From assembly GCF_001512305.1 (NCBI RefSeq), contig NZ_LNUT01000003.1:374109-438108 (forward strand): a stretch of DNA of 64,000 bases. Direction: 5' to 3'. This document shows positions 36,451 through 44,456 of this stretch, piece by piece. This stretch comes from Arthrobacter sp. EPSL27 (lineage in GTDB: Bacteria; Actinomycetota; Actinomycetes; Actinomycetales; Micrococcaceae). The notes beneath the pieces were generated by a model. It had not been told where the DNA came from and made no database searches. It worked only from the letters and a program-made list of their open reading frames with translations. A program made the position numbers and the translations under genes. Positions within the stretch are counted from its first letter, which is position 1; the number at the start of each line of letters is the position of its first letter.

Positions 36451-36975
36451 ATGGTGAAGACTGCGCAGGGCCCGGTACTCGTCATCATGGGCGTCTCCGG
36501 ATCAGGGAAGTCCACCGTGGCAGGCCTGCTGGCTGACCGGCTGGGCTGGGACTTTGCCGAGGGCGATGACCTGCACCCGGCATCCAACGTGGCGAAAATG
36601 CAGGCCGGACAGCCGCTGACGGATGAGGACCGGTGGCCCTGGCTGGAGAGCATCGCCGGGTGGATCCGGCAGCACACCGAAGCCGGCACTCCCGGCGTCG
36701 TCACCTGCTCGGCGCTGAAAAAGCGCTACCGGGATGTCCTGCGCGGTGAAGGGGTGGTGTTTGTGTTCCTGAACGGCAGCAAGGACCGCATCTCTGACCG
36801 GCTCGCCTCCCGGCAGGGGCACTTTATGCCCGCAGCCCTGCTCGAGTCGCAGTTCGAGGCCCTCGAGGCGCCGGGTCCCGAGGAAAACGCCATCAGCCTC
36901 AGCGTCAGTGCCGCTCCCGCCGACGAGACGCAGGAAATCATCGACCGGCTGCAGCTCAACGCCGTGCGGCCCTAA
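36451..36975 (+). CDS. gntK: Gluconokinase
   Basis: A 174-residue P-loop kinase phosphorylating gluconate to 6-phosphogluconate. Walker A is GVSGSGKST near residue 16. Family strings are FAEGDDLHPASNVAKMQAG, TDEDRWPWL, CSALKKRYRD and RQGHFMPAALLESQFEALE. AGGAGG ends nine bases before ATG 36451; TTG starts upstream would overlap it. No gluconate permease is adjacent. Confidence 0.94.
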   Translation: MVKTAQGPVLVIMGVSGSGKSTVAGLLADRLGWDFAEGDDLHPASNVAKMQAGQPLTDEDRWPWLESIAGWIRQHTEAGTPGVVTCSALKKRYRDVLRGEGVVFVFLNGSKDRISDRLASRQGHFMPAALLESQFEALEAPGPEENAISLSVSAAPADETQEIIDRLQLNAVRP

Positions 36976-37037
36976 CCGCCACAAACCCGGCAACACAGAC
37001 CCGGCAACACTGCGCCGGCAACACAAGGCGGGCCAAA

Positions 37038-37079
37038 CAGCGCGGGCCCCGGACCTGAAAAGGTCCGGGGCCCGCGCTG
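37038..37079. terminator. Strong terminator between gntK and the anti-sigma gene
   Basis: A perfect 19-base stem (37038-37056 with 37061-37079) and a GAAA loop, followed on the plus strand by GTTTGTTTGTTGTT. Confidence 0.9.
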
Positions 37080-37106
37080 GTTTGTTTGTTGTTGGTGTTC
37101 CTGCGG

Positions 37107-37997
37107 CTATGCGTTCAGCGGGGCCGCGGCGACGGTGGGCATGGTGGGCGACGCGGAGCCGCCGGTCGGTTCCACCGTGATGCCGAGGGCCGCGGCAGAG
37201 CCGATGCCCGTGACCACCGCGGGCTTGGACAGCGCTTCCGCGTCCATGAGCCCCTGGGACACCGGTGCCGAGCCGTCCTTGGGGATCAGCCACATCTGGT
37301 AGACCTTGCCGGGCGGAGGTGCCGGGACGTCGTTCATCTTGACCACCATCGAGTCCTTCGACGGCGATACGGACACGGTGGCGGTACCGCCGCCGGTGAC
37401 ATTGACGGTCGCCTGCTTCACGTCCCCTGCCTGCAGGACCTGGTTCAGCGGATCGTTCAGGTTCGCCATATAGGCGCCGACGCCGACGCCGCCCAGGGCG
37501 ATGAAGGCCGCGGCCGCGACGCCCACCAGCCAGTTGCGCATGCCCTGCGGCCGGCGCCGTTCCTCCCGGCGCTGGCGGGCGGCGGCGAGCTCGTCGGTTG
37601 CGGAGAGGCCGGCGGCCTCCCGGACGGGCCGGGCCACGACCGGCGGGACCGCCGGGGGCTCCTGCTCCGCGGTCCGGGCGCCCGGCGCTGCGGGGGCCTG
37701 GGCGGGGAGGGAGGCCATGATCCGGTCCAGCAGGCCGGAGGGCGGCTCTTCCTCGGCGGCAAAGCTGACTGCAAGGGTTTCGCGGGCCTGGCGGACGCGG
37801 TTGTCAAAAGCGGCGCGTTCAGCCTGCGGGGCCGAGGCGAGGTACCGCTCGATAGCGGCCCGCTCGGCGTCGTCCACGGCGTTCAAGGCGTACAGTTCGG
37901 CGAGGTCGGCCGCCCGTCCCGACGCCAGGTCAGTGGGGATGTCAGCGGCAAAGCCGGAGGGGACGCGGCCCTTGCCGTGTTCGTTCATGTTGGTCAT
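37107..37997 (-). CDS. RskA-family anti-sigma factor
   Basis: A 296-residue single-pass membrane protein. The N-terminal cytosolic part (about 25-100) resembles the anti-sigma zinc-finger-like fold (DLAELYALNAVDDAERAAIE). A transmembrane helix lies at about 160-185 (NWLVGVAAAAFIALGGVGV). The extracytoplasmic RskA domain contains GKVYQMWLIPKDGSAPVSQG. It lies one base downstream of the sigma factor gene, the usual pairing. It should hold the sigma factor inactive until the membrane side is cleaved by regulated proteolysis. Confidence 0.9.
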   Translation of the reverse strand: MTNMNEHGKGRVPSGFAADIPTDLASGRAADLAELYALNAVDDAERAAIERYLASAPQAERAAFDNRVRQARETLAVSFAAEEEPPSGLLDRIMASLPAQAPAAPGARTAEQEPPAVPPVVARPVREAAGLSATDELAAARQRREERRRPQGMRNWLVGVAAAAFIALGGVGVGAYMANLNDPLNQVLQAGDVKQATVNVTGGGTATVSVSPSKDSMVVKMNDVPAPPPGKVYQMWLIPKDGSAPVSQGLMDAEALSKPAVVTGIGSAAALGITVEPTGGSASPTMPTVAAAPLNA

Positions 37998-37998
37998 T

Positions 37999-38604
37999 TC
38001 AGCTCACCCCCAGACAGGTTTTCAGTCGGATCAGTCCGTCGCGGATGCGGGACTTGATGGTGGGCACCGCAGCGTTGAGCTTCTCTGCGACTTCCCGGTA
38101 CGTGAGGCCGCCGTAGTAGGCGAGCCGCACGGATTCCTGTTGTGTCTCAGTCAGCGTCCCGAGGCACCGCACCACGGCCTCGGCCTCGAGCCGGCTGTCC
38201 ACCTCATCGGCGACGGAATCATGGTCGATGTCCTGGCTGCTGGCGCCGTACTTCGCTTCCCGGTCGGTGGACGACTGCGAGGAACGGACCTTGTCCACGG
38301 CGCGGCGGTGCGAGATGGTCATGAGCCACGCGAGCGGGCTCCCGGCCTCCGGACTGAACTTGGCGGCGTTCTGCCAGACCTGGAGGAACACCTCCTGGGT
38401 CGTGTCCTCGCTGAGCTCCACATCGATCAGCACCCGCCGGGCCATGCCGAACACCCGCCGGGACGTGAGCTCGTAGAACTCAGCGAAAGCGGCCTGGTCG
38501 CCGCGGGCAATGTGTTCCAGCAGCATTCCGAGCCTGCGGTTCATGTCAGCTGGAGTGCCAGGGGGAGCGGCGGCCTCAGGATTCGGGGCGTTGGGAGTTT
38601 CCAT
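37999..38604 (-). CDS. sigK: SigK-like ECF RNA polymerase sigma factor
   Basis: A 201-residue ECF sigma factor with region 2 (about 30-100: FAEFYELTSRRVFGMARRVL, then SEDTTQEVFLQVWQ, LMTISHRRAVDKVRS) and region 4 (about 140-200: ETQQESVRLAYYGGLTYREV). The start at 38604 (METPNAPN) has AAGGTG just before it. A 38-codon longer frame has no support. SigK-RskA pairing suggests control by the adjacent anti-sigma factor, probably over cell-envelope genes. Confidence 0.9.
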   Translation of the reverse strand: METPNAPNPEAAAPPGTPADMNRRLGMLLEHIARGDQAAFAEFYELTSRRVFGMARRVLIDVELSEDTTQEVFLQVWQNAAKFSPEAGSPLAWLMTISHRRAVDKVRSSQSSTDREAKYGASSQDIDHDSVADEVDSRLEAEAVVRCLGTLTETQQESVRLAYYGGLTYREVAEKLNAAVPTIKSRIRDGLIRLKTCLGVS

Positions 38605-38832
38605 CACCTTCAAGCATAATGCGCCCCCGGCCCGACCCGGCCCAGAAACGCCTCCGCCCGGGGCGTGGCTGCCGGCAGAACGTTGGACGGGGCGCCTGCC
38701 CACCTGCATTGTTGTCACCTGCGGTTCCTCGCTCCCTCACCCGCGCCTCTGGCCCGTTGGCTGAGCCGGGCTTCACAGGGGATTCGGAACAGCCGGGTAA
38801 ACGGATGGGTGATGCCGGCAGGAAATGCGCGG

Positions 38833-39300
38833 CTACAGCTTGGCGCCGGCAAAACCGTTCTGGCGCCAGGCTTCGTAGACCGCAATCGAGGCCGCGTTCG
38901 CCAGGTTCAGCGAGCGCAGCGAGGGAAGCATCGGCAGGCGCACACGGGACGTGACGTGCGGGTCGTGCTTGATCTCCTCCGGCAGGCCCACGGATTCGGG
39001 GCCAAATAGCAGCACGTCTCCTGGCCGGTAGCTGATGTCCGTATAGGAGGTCTCGCCGTCGGAGGTGAACGCAAAGACACGGTCGGGCGCCAGGGCCGCC
39101 CAGGCCGCATCGATGTCAGGGTGTACGGTCACCACGGCCAGGTCGTGGTAATCGAGGCCTGCCCGCCGCAGTTTCGCGTCGGAGAAGTCAAAGCCCAGCG
39201 GTTCAACCAGGTGCAGCTCGGCGCCGGTAATGGCGGCCAGCCGGATCGCGTTGCCCGTATTGCCCGGGATTTCTGGGGTGTGGAAGAGGATGCGGAACAC
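38833..39300 (-). CDS. trmL: tRNA (cytidine(34)-2'-O)-methyltransferase (SPOUT)
   Basis: A 155-residue SpoU-class enzyme. Motifs of the knotted SAM fold are PEIPGNTGNAIRLAAITGAE at the N-terminus, then LLFGPESVGLPEEI and LPMLPSLRSLNLANAASIAV at the C-terminus. The length is typical of TrmL, which methylates the wobble base of leucine tRNAs. The start is GTG 39300 with TAGGAT six bases upstream and no ribosome-binding site. Confidence 0.93.
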   Translation of the reverse strand: MFRILFHTPEIPGNTGNAIRLAAITGAELHLVEPLGFDFSDAKLRRAGLDYHDLAVVTVHPDIDAAWAALAPDRVFAFTSDGETSYTDISYRPGDVLLFGPESVGLPEEIKHDPHVTSRVRLPMLPSLRSLNLANAASIAVYEAWRQNGFAGAKL

Positions 39301-39306
39301 CGTCCC

Positions 39307-39312
39307 ATCCTA
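39307..39312 (-). promoter_or_regulatory. -10 element for leaderless trmL
   Basis: TAGGAT on the minus strand, exactly six bases before the GTG start. Confidence 0.6.
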
Positions 39313-39321
39313 GCGATCCTG

Positions 39322-40284
39322 CTAGTGCATGCCGCGCAGCAGCCGGGCCAGCACCGGAACGATCACGGTGTTGGGGGCCGGCCCGGACGCCAGGAACTGC
39401 TTGAGGCCGCGCGCCAGTCCGGCGGCGTTGACCACCTGCACGGTCTCGTGGCTTGTGTCCCTGCCCGGGGGCCGGCGGTGCCGGTCGATCACCGGTTCGT
39501 GCAGGTTCCCGTCGGTGCTGTGGACCACCGTCCAGCCCGTGACGTTGAGTTCCGGGAAGATGTCCTGCATCCGGCGCACCACGTGGGCCAGCTGCGGCGG
39601 GGCGATGGACCGTCCCCCGTGGGTGAGGGCGCTGCCGTTCCAGGCGTAGGCGCCCGGCGGCAGCAGCATGGAGCCGATGATCGCCATGCGGTAGCCGGAC
39701 AGGACCACGTGGTCGATGTGGCTGTTGTCAGCCGGGGACTGCAGCCCGTTGATCAGCCGTGCGGCCGGAATCGCGGGAAGAATCTGCCGGCTGATGAGCT
39801 GCACTGTCCGCATTTCGCGCTGGATCCTGGCCTCGGCTCCGAAGATGCCGCGCTTGCGGGGCATCCCGTGGACCTGCTGGCGGGCCAGGTCCTCGGGGAT
39901 CAGCGGGACCTCGGAGGTCCCCGCATACTGTTCGAACGGCGGAACGTAGACCGGGGCGTCGGAGGCGGTGTTCCGGGGCGTGTTGGGGCGCCGGACATTC
40001 GCCGAGGCGCGGCTGCCGGCCGCCGGCGCGTCAAAGTGCGCACCCTCGTCGGCGGGCTGCCGGGCGGCGGTGGCGCTGCCGTAGGAGCGGTCGTAGTCTG
40101 CCCGGCTCTTGGCGTCGATCAGTGTCTCGTAGGCGAGGGTCACGCGCCGGAAGGCGGCCGGATCGCCGCCGTGGTCAGGGTGGGCGGTGCGGGCGGCCTT
40201 GCGGTAGGCCACCTTGATTTCCTTCTCCGTCGCCGTGACGGGGATCCGGAGGACCTGGTAATGCGAGCTGTTGCCGTGCGTCAA
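39322..40284 (-). CDS. DnaJ-domain protein with NERD-like C-terminal region
   Basis: A 320-residue protein. Residues 7-70 are a J domain with the HPD motif (TAHPDHGGDPAAF), able in principle to stimulate DnaK. There is no Gly/Phe or zinc-finger region, so it is not classical DnaJ. After a linker, residues about 155-260 resemble a NERD domain: SHIDHVVLSGYRMAIIGSM matches the NIDHVVVGPSGVFVIDSK pattern, but the catalytic D and K positions read GSM. The start is TTG 40284 with AAAGGA upstream. The C-terminal homology is my reading and needs profile confirmation. Confidence 0.78.
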   Translation of the reverse strand: MTHGNSSHYQVLRIPVTATEKEIKVAYRKAARTAHPDHGGDPAAFRRVTLAYETLIDAKSRADYDRSYGSATAARQPADEGAHFDAPAAGSRASANVRRPNTPRNTASDAPVYVPPFEQYAGTSEVPLIPEDLARQQVHGMPRKRGIFGAEARIQREMRTVQLISRQILPAIPAARLINGLQSPADNSHIDHVVLSGYRMAIIGSMLLPPGAYAWNGSALTHGGRSIAPPQLAHVVRRMQDIFPELNVTGWTVVHSTDGNLHEPVIDRHRRPPGRDTSHETVQVVNAAGLARGLKQFLASGPAPNTVIVPVLARLLRGMH

Positions 40285-40396
40285 GCAATAATCCTTTGCC
40301 TCGATGGTGCCAGCCCATCCTGGACGTCCGGCCTGGCCAGTTTAACCGGCTAGGGAAAGAACGAGCGCAGCGGCGCGGATGGTTCCCGGCGGCTGG

Positions 40397-40402
40397 CATA
40401 AT
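40397..40402 (+). promoter_or_regulatory. -10 element for the leaderless lipid kinase gene
   Basis: CATAAT, preceded by TGG, seven bases before ATG 40410. Confidence 0.6.
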
Positions 40403-40409
40403 TCAGCGC

Positions 40410-41312
40410 ATGATGATCGCCGTTGCCGTCAACCCGCGGGCATCCTTCGGCCGCGGGGTGCACGCCGGCAGCGAAGCGGCGGCGATTTTCGAGGCGGCCG
40501 GGGCCGGCGTCATGCTGCTGTGCGAGGACAGTTATGCCGCGCTCGCGGCGTCCGTGGACAAGGCCCTGGCCGCAGGCATTGACGCCCTGGTTGTGGTGGG
40601 CGGGGACGGCATGGTCCACCTTGGCGTCAATGCGCTCGCCGGTTCCGGCATGCCCTGGGGGACCGTCGCGCTCGGCATTGTGCCCACCGGCACCGGGAAC
40701 GACATGGCACGGGCCCTCGGCATCCCGGCCCACGACATTCCCGCCGCCTGCGCGGCGGTGCTCGCCGGCCTGAAGTCCGGGGGCCGGCTGATCGACGCGG
40801 GGCGTGCGTCCGGCCCGGGGACCTCCCGCTGGTTTGCGGGCGTGGTGTCGGCCGGGTTCGATGCGGCCGTCAACGAACGGGCCAACGCCTGGCGGTGGCC
40901 GCGCGGCAAGGCGCGCTACCACCTCGCCATGCTCCGCGAACTCGCCTCCTTCCGCGCCATCAACTACACCGTGACGGCCGACGGCGAGACCTGGCCGCAG
41001 GCTGCCATGCTCATCTCCGTGGCCAACGGGCAGTCGATCGGGGGCGGAATGAAAGTCACCCCTGACGCCGTGCTCGACGACGGCTGGCTGGACCTGTTTA
41101 TCGTCGGCCCGCTCAGCCGGACCGGGCTGCTGCGGGTCTTTCCCAAGGTCTTTTCCGGCGGCCACCTCGGGCACCCGGCGGTGCGCATCCGGCGTGTCCG
41201 CTCGGTGGAGCTGGCAGCGGAGAACGTGGTGGCCTACGCCGACGGTGAGCGGATCGGGCCGCTGCCGCTGACCATCGAGGTGGTTCCCGGGGCCGTCCGT
41301 GTCCTCGCCTGA
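40410..41312 (+). CDS. Diacylglycerol kinase-family lipid kinase
   Basis: A 300-residue DagK/YegS-type kinase. The catalytic-domain signature is VVVGGDGMVHLGVNALAGSG with IVPTGTGNDMARALGIP, the ATP-binding GGDG and GTGND motifs. The C-terminal domain contains ANGQSIGGGMKVTPDAVLDD. It probably phosphorylates diacylglycerol or a related lipid at the membrane. The start at 40410 (MMIAVAVNP) fits both the family N-terminus and a leaderless promoter. Its stop codon lies at the edge of a 15-bp tandem repeat. Confidence 0.9.
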   Translation: MMIAVAVNPRASFGRGVHAGSEAAAIFEAAGAGVMLLCEDSYAALAASVDKALAAGIDALVVVGGDGMVHLGVNALAGSGMPWGTVALGIVPTGTGNDMARALGIPAHDIPAACAAVLAGLKSGGRLIDAGRASGPGTSRWFAGVVSAGFDAAVNERANAWRWPRGKARYHLAMLRELASFRAINYTVTADGETWPQAAMLISVANGQSIGGGMKVTPDAVLDDGWLDLFIVGPLSRTGLLRVFPKVFSGGHLGHPAVRIRRVRSVELAAENVVAYADGERIGPLPLTIEVVPGAVRVLA

Positions 41313-41369
41313 CCCAGACAGCGGAGACCCAGGCCGCGGAGACCCAGGCCGCGGAGACCCAGGGCGGCG
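41311..41369. repeat. Four 15-bp tandem repeats overlapping the lipid kinase stop
   Basis: Units gacccaggccgcgga (two perfect, two variant) start at 41311, 41326, 41341 and 41356. The first overlaps the TGA stop. Confidence 0.85.
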
Positions 41370-41386
41370 CCGTCGTCGGGAGCGTC

Positions 41387-41392
41387 TAGAAT
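41387..41392 (+). promoter_or_regulatory. -10 element for the lipoprotein gene
   Basis: TAGAAT, about 35 bases before the preferred ATG at 41427. A GTG immediately after it (41394) is too close to be the start of this transcript. Confidence 0.45.
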
Positions 41393-41426
41393 CGTGCGGA
41401 AGCCCGGGCGCCCACAGCGGACCGGC

Positions 41427-42182
41427 ATGGCGGAAACGGGGCGGGGCATGGGAAGCAGGCTGGACGCCTGGCCGGCGGGACACGCGGCCAGGAGGGCTGG
41501 AGCCGTCGGTGCGCGGTGGGTGCGGCACGGCAGCCGTGCGTTCCTGGCGCTCGCGGCGGCGGCTGCGCTGGCCGGCTGCAGCGTCGGCATACCTGACCCC
41601 GCAGCCTCCCCGGTAGCGCCGTCGGCACCGGCGCTGGCCACCCCCACCATTACGCCGGGACACGACGCCGCCGCCGTGGCCGCGAAGGACATGCCCTTCA
41701 CCGCCGGAGGCACCCTCGCCGCGGGCTCTGCCGTCCAGCTCTCCGACGGGCTGCGCGACGCCCCGGGATGGAAGCCCGTCACCGAGAACGTCGCCGGGGC
41801 GAGTGAGTACATCAAGGACGACGGCTGCGTGGCTTCTGCCAAGGTGCGGGCCAACCAGTCGGCGCTCGCCGTGGCCGGGGACGACAAAGCGTCCACGGAG
41901 GCCCTCTTCCAGTACCTTGACGCCAGCATCCTGCCGGACTACCTCCAGCCGGGCACCCTGCGCTGGGGCGGCGAGCCCGGCGCGCCGGCGCCGGCCGTGG
42001 AGGTGCTGGTCTTTACCGGCGGGGACCAGGCCGGGGCACGCGCCACCGCAATCTATGCCCGGCTGTTCAGTGCTTCGGGGTCCTCCGTCTACCTGTCGGT
42101 CTCATGCCCCGACGCCGCCGCGCTGGCTGCTGCGCGGGCGGACGCCGAGGCATGGACCGCCGTTATTCCGCCGTCCGCCTGA
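41427..42182 (+). CDS. Hypothetical lipoprotein
   Basis: A 251-residue secreted protein with a basic N-terminus, a hydrophobic stretch and a lipobox ending ALAGC, so it is probably lipid-anchored. The mature part is Ala/Pro-rich and then has a folded-looking region with two Cys residues (KDDGCVASAKV and SVSCPDAAAL) that could form a disulfide. No family recognised. Starts at 41394, 41427 and 41448 are all in frame; 41427 is preferred because it lies downstream of the -10. It ends within the convergent doxX-like gene (20-base overlap). Confidence 0.7.
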   Translation: MAETGRGMGSRLDAWPAGHAARRAGAVGARWVRHGSRAFLALAAAAALAGCSVGIPDPAASPVAPSAPALATPTITPGHDAAAVAAKDMPFTAGGTLAAGSAVQLSDGLRDAPGWKPVTENVAGASEYIKDDGCVASAKVRANQSALAVAGDDKASTEALFQYLDASILPDYLQPGTLRWGGEPGAPAPAVEVLVFTGGDQAGARATAIYARLFSASGSSVYLSVSCPDAAALAAARADAEAWTAVIPPSA

Positions 42183-42594
42183 GGCTGCCGCGGGCGCTGG
42201 CGAGCCGGTTGAGCGCCAGCGCCCCCGCCAGCAGGCCGGCGTCGCGCAGGGCCACGTCGTAGAAGGCGCCCAGGATCACGAGGTTGACGATGATGCCGAG
42301 CAGCCAGGCCGCAACCAGCAGCGAGCCGAACCGCGGCGTCAGGGCCACCGCCAGGCCGGCGGCGATCTCCACGACGCCCACGACGTACATGATGGTCTGT
42401 GCCGGCAGCGGCACAACATCCGTGACCAGCGGCGCCAGGTACATGGTCCAGTCGGTGAGCAGGTTGGTGAACTTGTCGAGGCCAAAGACCACCGGCGCCA
42501 CCGTGAACGCGGTGCGCAGCAGGAGGAACGCCTGCCGGTGCGAAGCCGGGGCCAGCGTTGCGGCGGGGGCGGTGGCTGCTGTGGGGGTTTTCAT
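42163..42594 (-). CDS. DoxX-like four-helix membrane protein
   Basis: A 143-residue protein with about four hydrophobic helices (AFLLLRTAFTVAPVVFGLDK, then IMYVVGVVEIAAGLAVAL, LLVAAWLLGIIVNLVILG, and a short last one). The pattern matches DoxX-like proteins, some of which act in redox or detoxification complexes. AGAAGGAG lies five bases before the ATG. It is divergent from the SufR-like regulator, which is probably its controller. Confidence 0.8.
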   Translation of the reverse strand: MKTPTAATAPAATLAPASHRQAFLLLRTAFTVAPVVFGLDKFTNLLTDWTMYLAPLVTDVVPLPAQTIMYVVGVVEIAAGLAVALTPRFGSLLVAAWLLGIIVNLVILGAFYDVALRDAGLLAGALALNRLASARGSLRRTAE

Positions 42595-42605
42595 GACGGC
42601 TCCTT

Positions 42606-42652
42606 CTAAAGGTGAATATATTAATTTTAGAATCGGGCCGGTGATTAAGCAA
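42606..42652. promoter_or_regulatory. AT-rich doxX/regulator promoter and operator region
   Basis: On the minus strand, TTGCTT (42652-42647), 17 bases, TAAAAT (42629-42624) is a good promoter for doxX. Overlapping it are CTAAA...TTTAG (42606-42630) and the palindrome AATATATT (42615-42622). The region is strikingly AT-rich for this genome and is the likely binding site of the divergent regulator. Confidence 0.6.
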
Positions 42653-42671
42653 TGAAATTTGTTTTTAGAGA

Positions 42672-42677
42672 TAGGCT
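42672..42677 (+). promoter_or_regulatory. -10 element for the leaderless SufR-like gene
   Basis: TAGGCT, six bases, then ATG 42684. Confidence 0.55.
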
Positions 42678-42683
42678 GGATTC

Positions 42684-43484
42684 ATGACGCGCGCCCCGTG
42701 GAACCGCAGGATTGCGGCCGTTGCCTCCCTCGGGGATGAGAACCGCCGGAAGCTGTTCGACGTCGTCGCTGCGGCCGGGTGCGCCGTCAGCCGCGACGAG
42801 GCCGCAGCCGCCACCGGACTGCCGCGGAGCACGGCGTCCTTCCAGCTGGACCGGCTGGTGCAGGACGGACTACTGAGCGTGGAATTCCGGAAGCTTGGCG
42901 GCAGGGGCGGCCCCGGATCCGGACGTCCGGCCAAGCTCTACCTCGCCGCCGTGCCGGAGGTTGCCGCATCCGTCCCGGACCGGAACTACGACCTGGCCGC
43001 GGAACTGCTGGTCTCGGCCATCGAGGACTCCGCCGCCGGCGCGGGGTCAGCCCGCGAGGCGCTGCTGCGCACCGCCTTCGCGCGCGGGCAGGCGGCGGCC
43101 CGGGCGCGGGGTGAAGCGGCGGGGCAGGCCGGCCCGGCGCCGGACGCCGGAGAAAGCTTCGCCGCGCTGCTGTCCGCCGAAGGCTACCGGCCCGCAGCTG
43201 ACGGCGAAGGCGGCCTGGTGCTGCTCAACTGCCCCTTCCACCGGATCGCACAGGGCCACACCGACGTCGTCTGCGCCATGAACGGCGCGTTCCTCGGTGG
43301 CGCTGCGGCCGGCTGCGGCATGGACCCGGGCCGGGTGCAGGCCCTCGACATCGAGGAACTGCGGTCCCGCGGAACCGCGCTGCCGGCGCAGTGCTGCGCC
43401 CGGATCAGCCCCGGGGAACCCGCGAGTTCCGATCCCCGCCACCTGGAGTTGCCGGCCCCGGATCCGCAGAACCCGCCGCGCTGA
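42684..43484 (+). CDS. SufR-like winged-helix regulator with cysteine cluster
   Basis: A 266-residue regulator. An N-terminal ArsR/MarR-like winged helix (about 10-85: CAVSRDEAAAATGLPRSTAS is the recognition region) is followed by a dimer/sensor domain. Cysteines in NCPFHRIAQGHTDVVCAMNG, plus AGCGM and AQCCARISP, follow the spacing of SufR-type repressors that bind an Fe-S cluster. It probably controls the divergent doxX gene from the AT-rich spacer. The last 80 bases overlap the convergent DMT transporter gene. Confidence 0.82.
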   Translation: MTRAPWNRRIAAVASLGDENRRKLFDVVAAAGCAVSRDEAAAATGLPRSTASFQLDRLVQDGLLSVEFRKLGGRGGPGSGRPAKLYLAAVPEVAASVPDRNYDLAAELLVSAIEDSAAGAGSAREALLRTAFARGQAAARARGEAAGQAGPAPDAGESFAALLSAEGYRPAADGEGGLVLLNCPFHRIAQGHTDVVCAMNGAFLGGAAAGCGMDPGRVQALDIEELRSRGTALPAQCCARISPGEPASSDPRHLELPAPDPQNPPR

Positions 43485-44406
43485 GCCCCGCCGCGCTGAG
43501 CCCGGGGGACATGCGTCCCGAAACGTCACTCCCCGGCGCGGGCGCCTTGGCCCGGCCCTTCATCCCGGTGAGCAGCACCCCTGCGATCACCAGGAGCCCG
43601 CCGGCGACCTGCACCAGGGAGAGCGGTGTCCCCAGCGCCACGGTGATGGCTGCCGTAAAGACCACAATGAGGTTGAGGTAATTCCCGGCGGTGCCCGGAG
43701 GCGTGGTTTTCAGGGCAAGGTTCCACAGGAGGTAGGCGCCCAGGGACGGGAAGACCACGATGTAGGCCAGCGACCATGCCTCCGCGGGCAGCTGGGGCAG
43801 CCGCACGTCCAGGGCGAGGGCAAACGGTGCCAGCGTCACGGCCGCCAGCGAGACCTGCACGGCGGTGGCTGCAATGGCGGGAAGGTCCAGCCGGCGGGCG
43901 ATGATCGTATAGCAGCCCCAGACGAAGATCGCGCCGAGCATCATGACCTCACCGATGTTCAGGGACAGGCTGAGCAGGCGGTGCAGTTCGCCCCGGGTCA
44001 GCACCAGGAGGACGCCCAACAGGCCAAGGCCGATGCCCACCCATCCCCGTCGGGTGGTCCTCTCGCCGGGCAGCACCATCGCCATCAGGACGATCAGGGC
44101 CGGATTGGCCGCGGTGATCAGGGAGGCGTTGATGGCGGAGGTGTGGCCCAGCGCCCCGTAAAGCAGCAGGGTGTAGCCGCTCATGCCCAGCACGCTCAGC
44201 AGCAGGAGCACCGGCCAGCGGCGCAGCACCGCACGCCAGTCCGGCTTCTCCACGAAGTGGGCCAGGACCAGCAGCGGCAGGGCGGCAAGGGCCCAGCGCC
44301 AGAACGTCAGGTCCATGGGGGTCATGGAGGCGACGGCGGCCTGGGCGACCATAAAGTTCCCGGACCAGAAGAGCGTGGCCAGGACCAGGTACAAGGGCGC
44401 TTTCAC
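43405..44406 (-). CDS. EamA/DMT-superfamily transporter
   Basis: A 333-residue membrane protein with ten hydrophobic helices in two EamA repeats (LYLVLATLFWSGNFMVAQAA at the start, LNIGEVMMLGAIFVWGCYTI at the start of the second). The substrate is unknown; amino-acid or metabolite export is common in the family. The last 40 residues are a Gly/Ala/Ser-rich tail (SPGLSAAGLSAAG) encoded by DNA that overlaps the regulator gene. The start is GTG 44406 with TAGATT six bases upstream. Confidence 0.87.
   Translation of the reverse strand: MKAPLYLVLATLFWSGNFMVAQAAVASMTPMDLTFWRWALAALPLLVLAHFVEKPDWRAVLRRWPVLLLLSVLGMSGYTLLLYGALGHTSAINASLITAANPALIVLMAMVLPGERTTRRGWVGIGLGLLGVLLVLTRGELHRLLSLSLNIGEVMMLGAIFVWGCYTIIARRLDLPAIAATAVQVSLAAVTLAPFALALDVRLPQLPAEAWSLAYIVVFPSLGAYLLWNLALKTTPPGTAGNYLNLIVVFTAAITVALGTPLSLVQVAGGLLVIAGVLLTGMKGRAKAPAPGSDVSGRMSPGLSAAGLSAAGSADPGPATPGGGDRNSRVPRG
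43472..43501. repeat. 15-bp direct repeat at the regulator/DMT gene overlap
   Basis: cccgccgcgctgagc is repeated twice in tandem. The first copy contains the regulator's stop codon and both encode GLSAA in the opposite gene. Confidence 0.75.
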
Positions 44407-44412
44407 CGCTTG

Positions 44413-44418
44413 AATCTA
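44413..44418 (-). promoter_or_regulatory. -10 element for the leaderless DMT transporter gene
   Basis: TAGATT on the minus strand, six bases before GTG 44406. Confidence 0.55.
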
Positions 44419-44444
44419 CACCAGGGCGGCTCCGGGCCCGCGGG

Positions 44445-44450
44445 TAGAAT
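44445..44450 (+). promoter_or_regulatory. -10 element for the leaderless iscS gene
   Basis: TAGAAT, six bases, then GTG 44457. The divergent start codons are only 50 bases apart, so the two promoters must overlap. Confidence 0.65.
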
Positions 44451-44456
44451 TGGACT

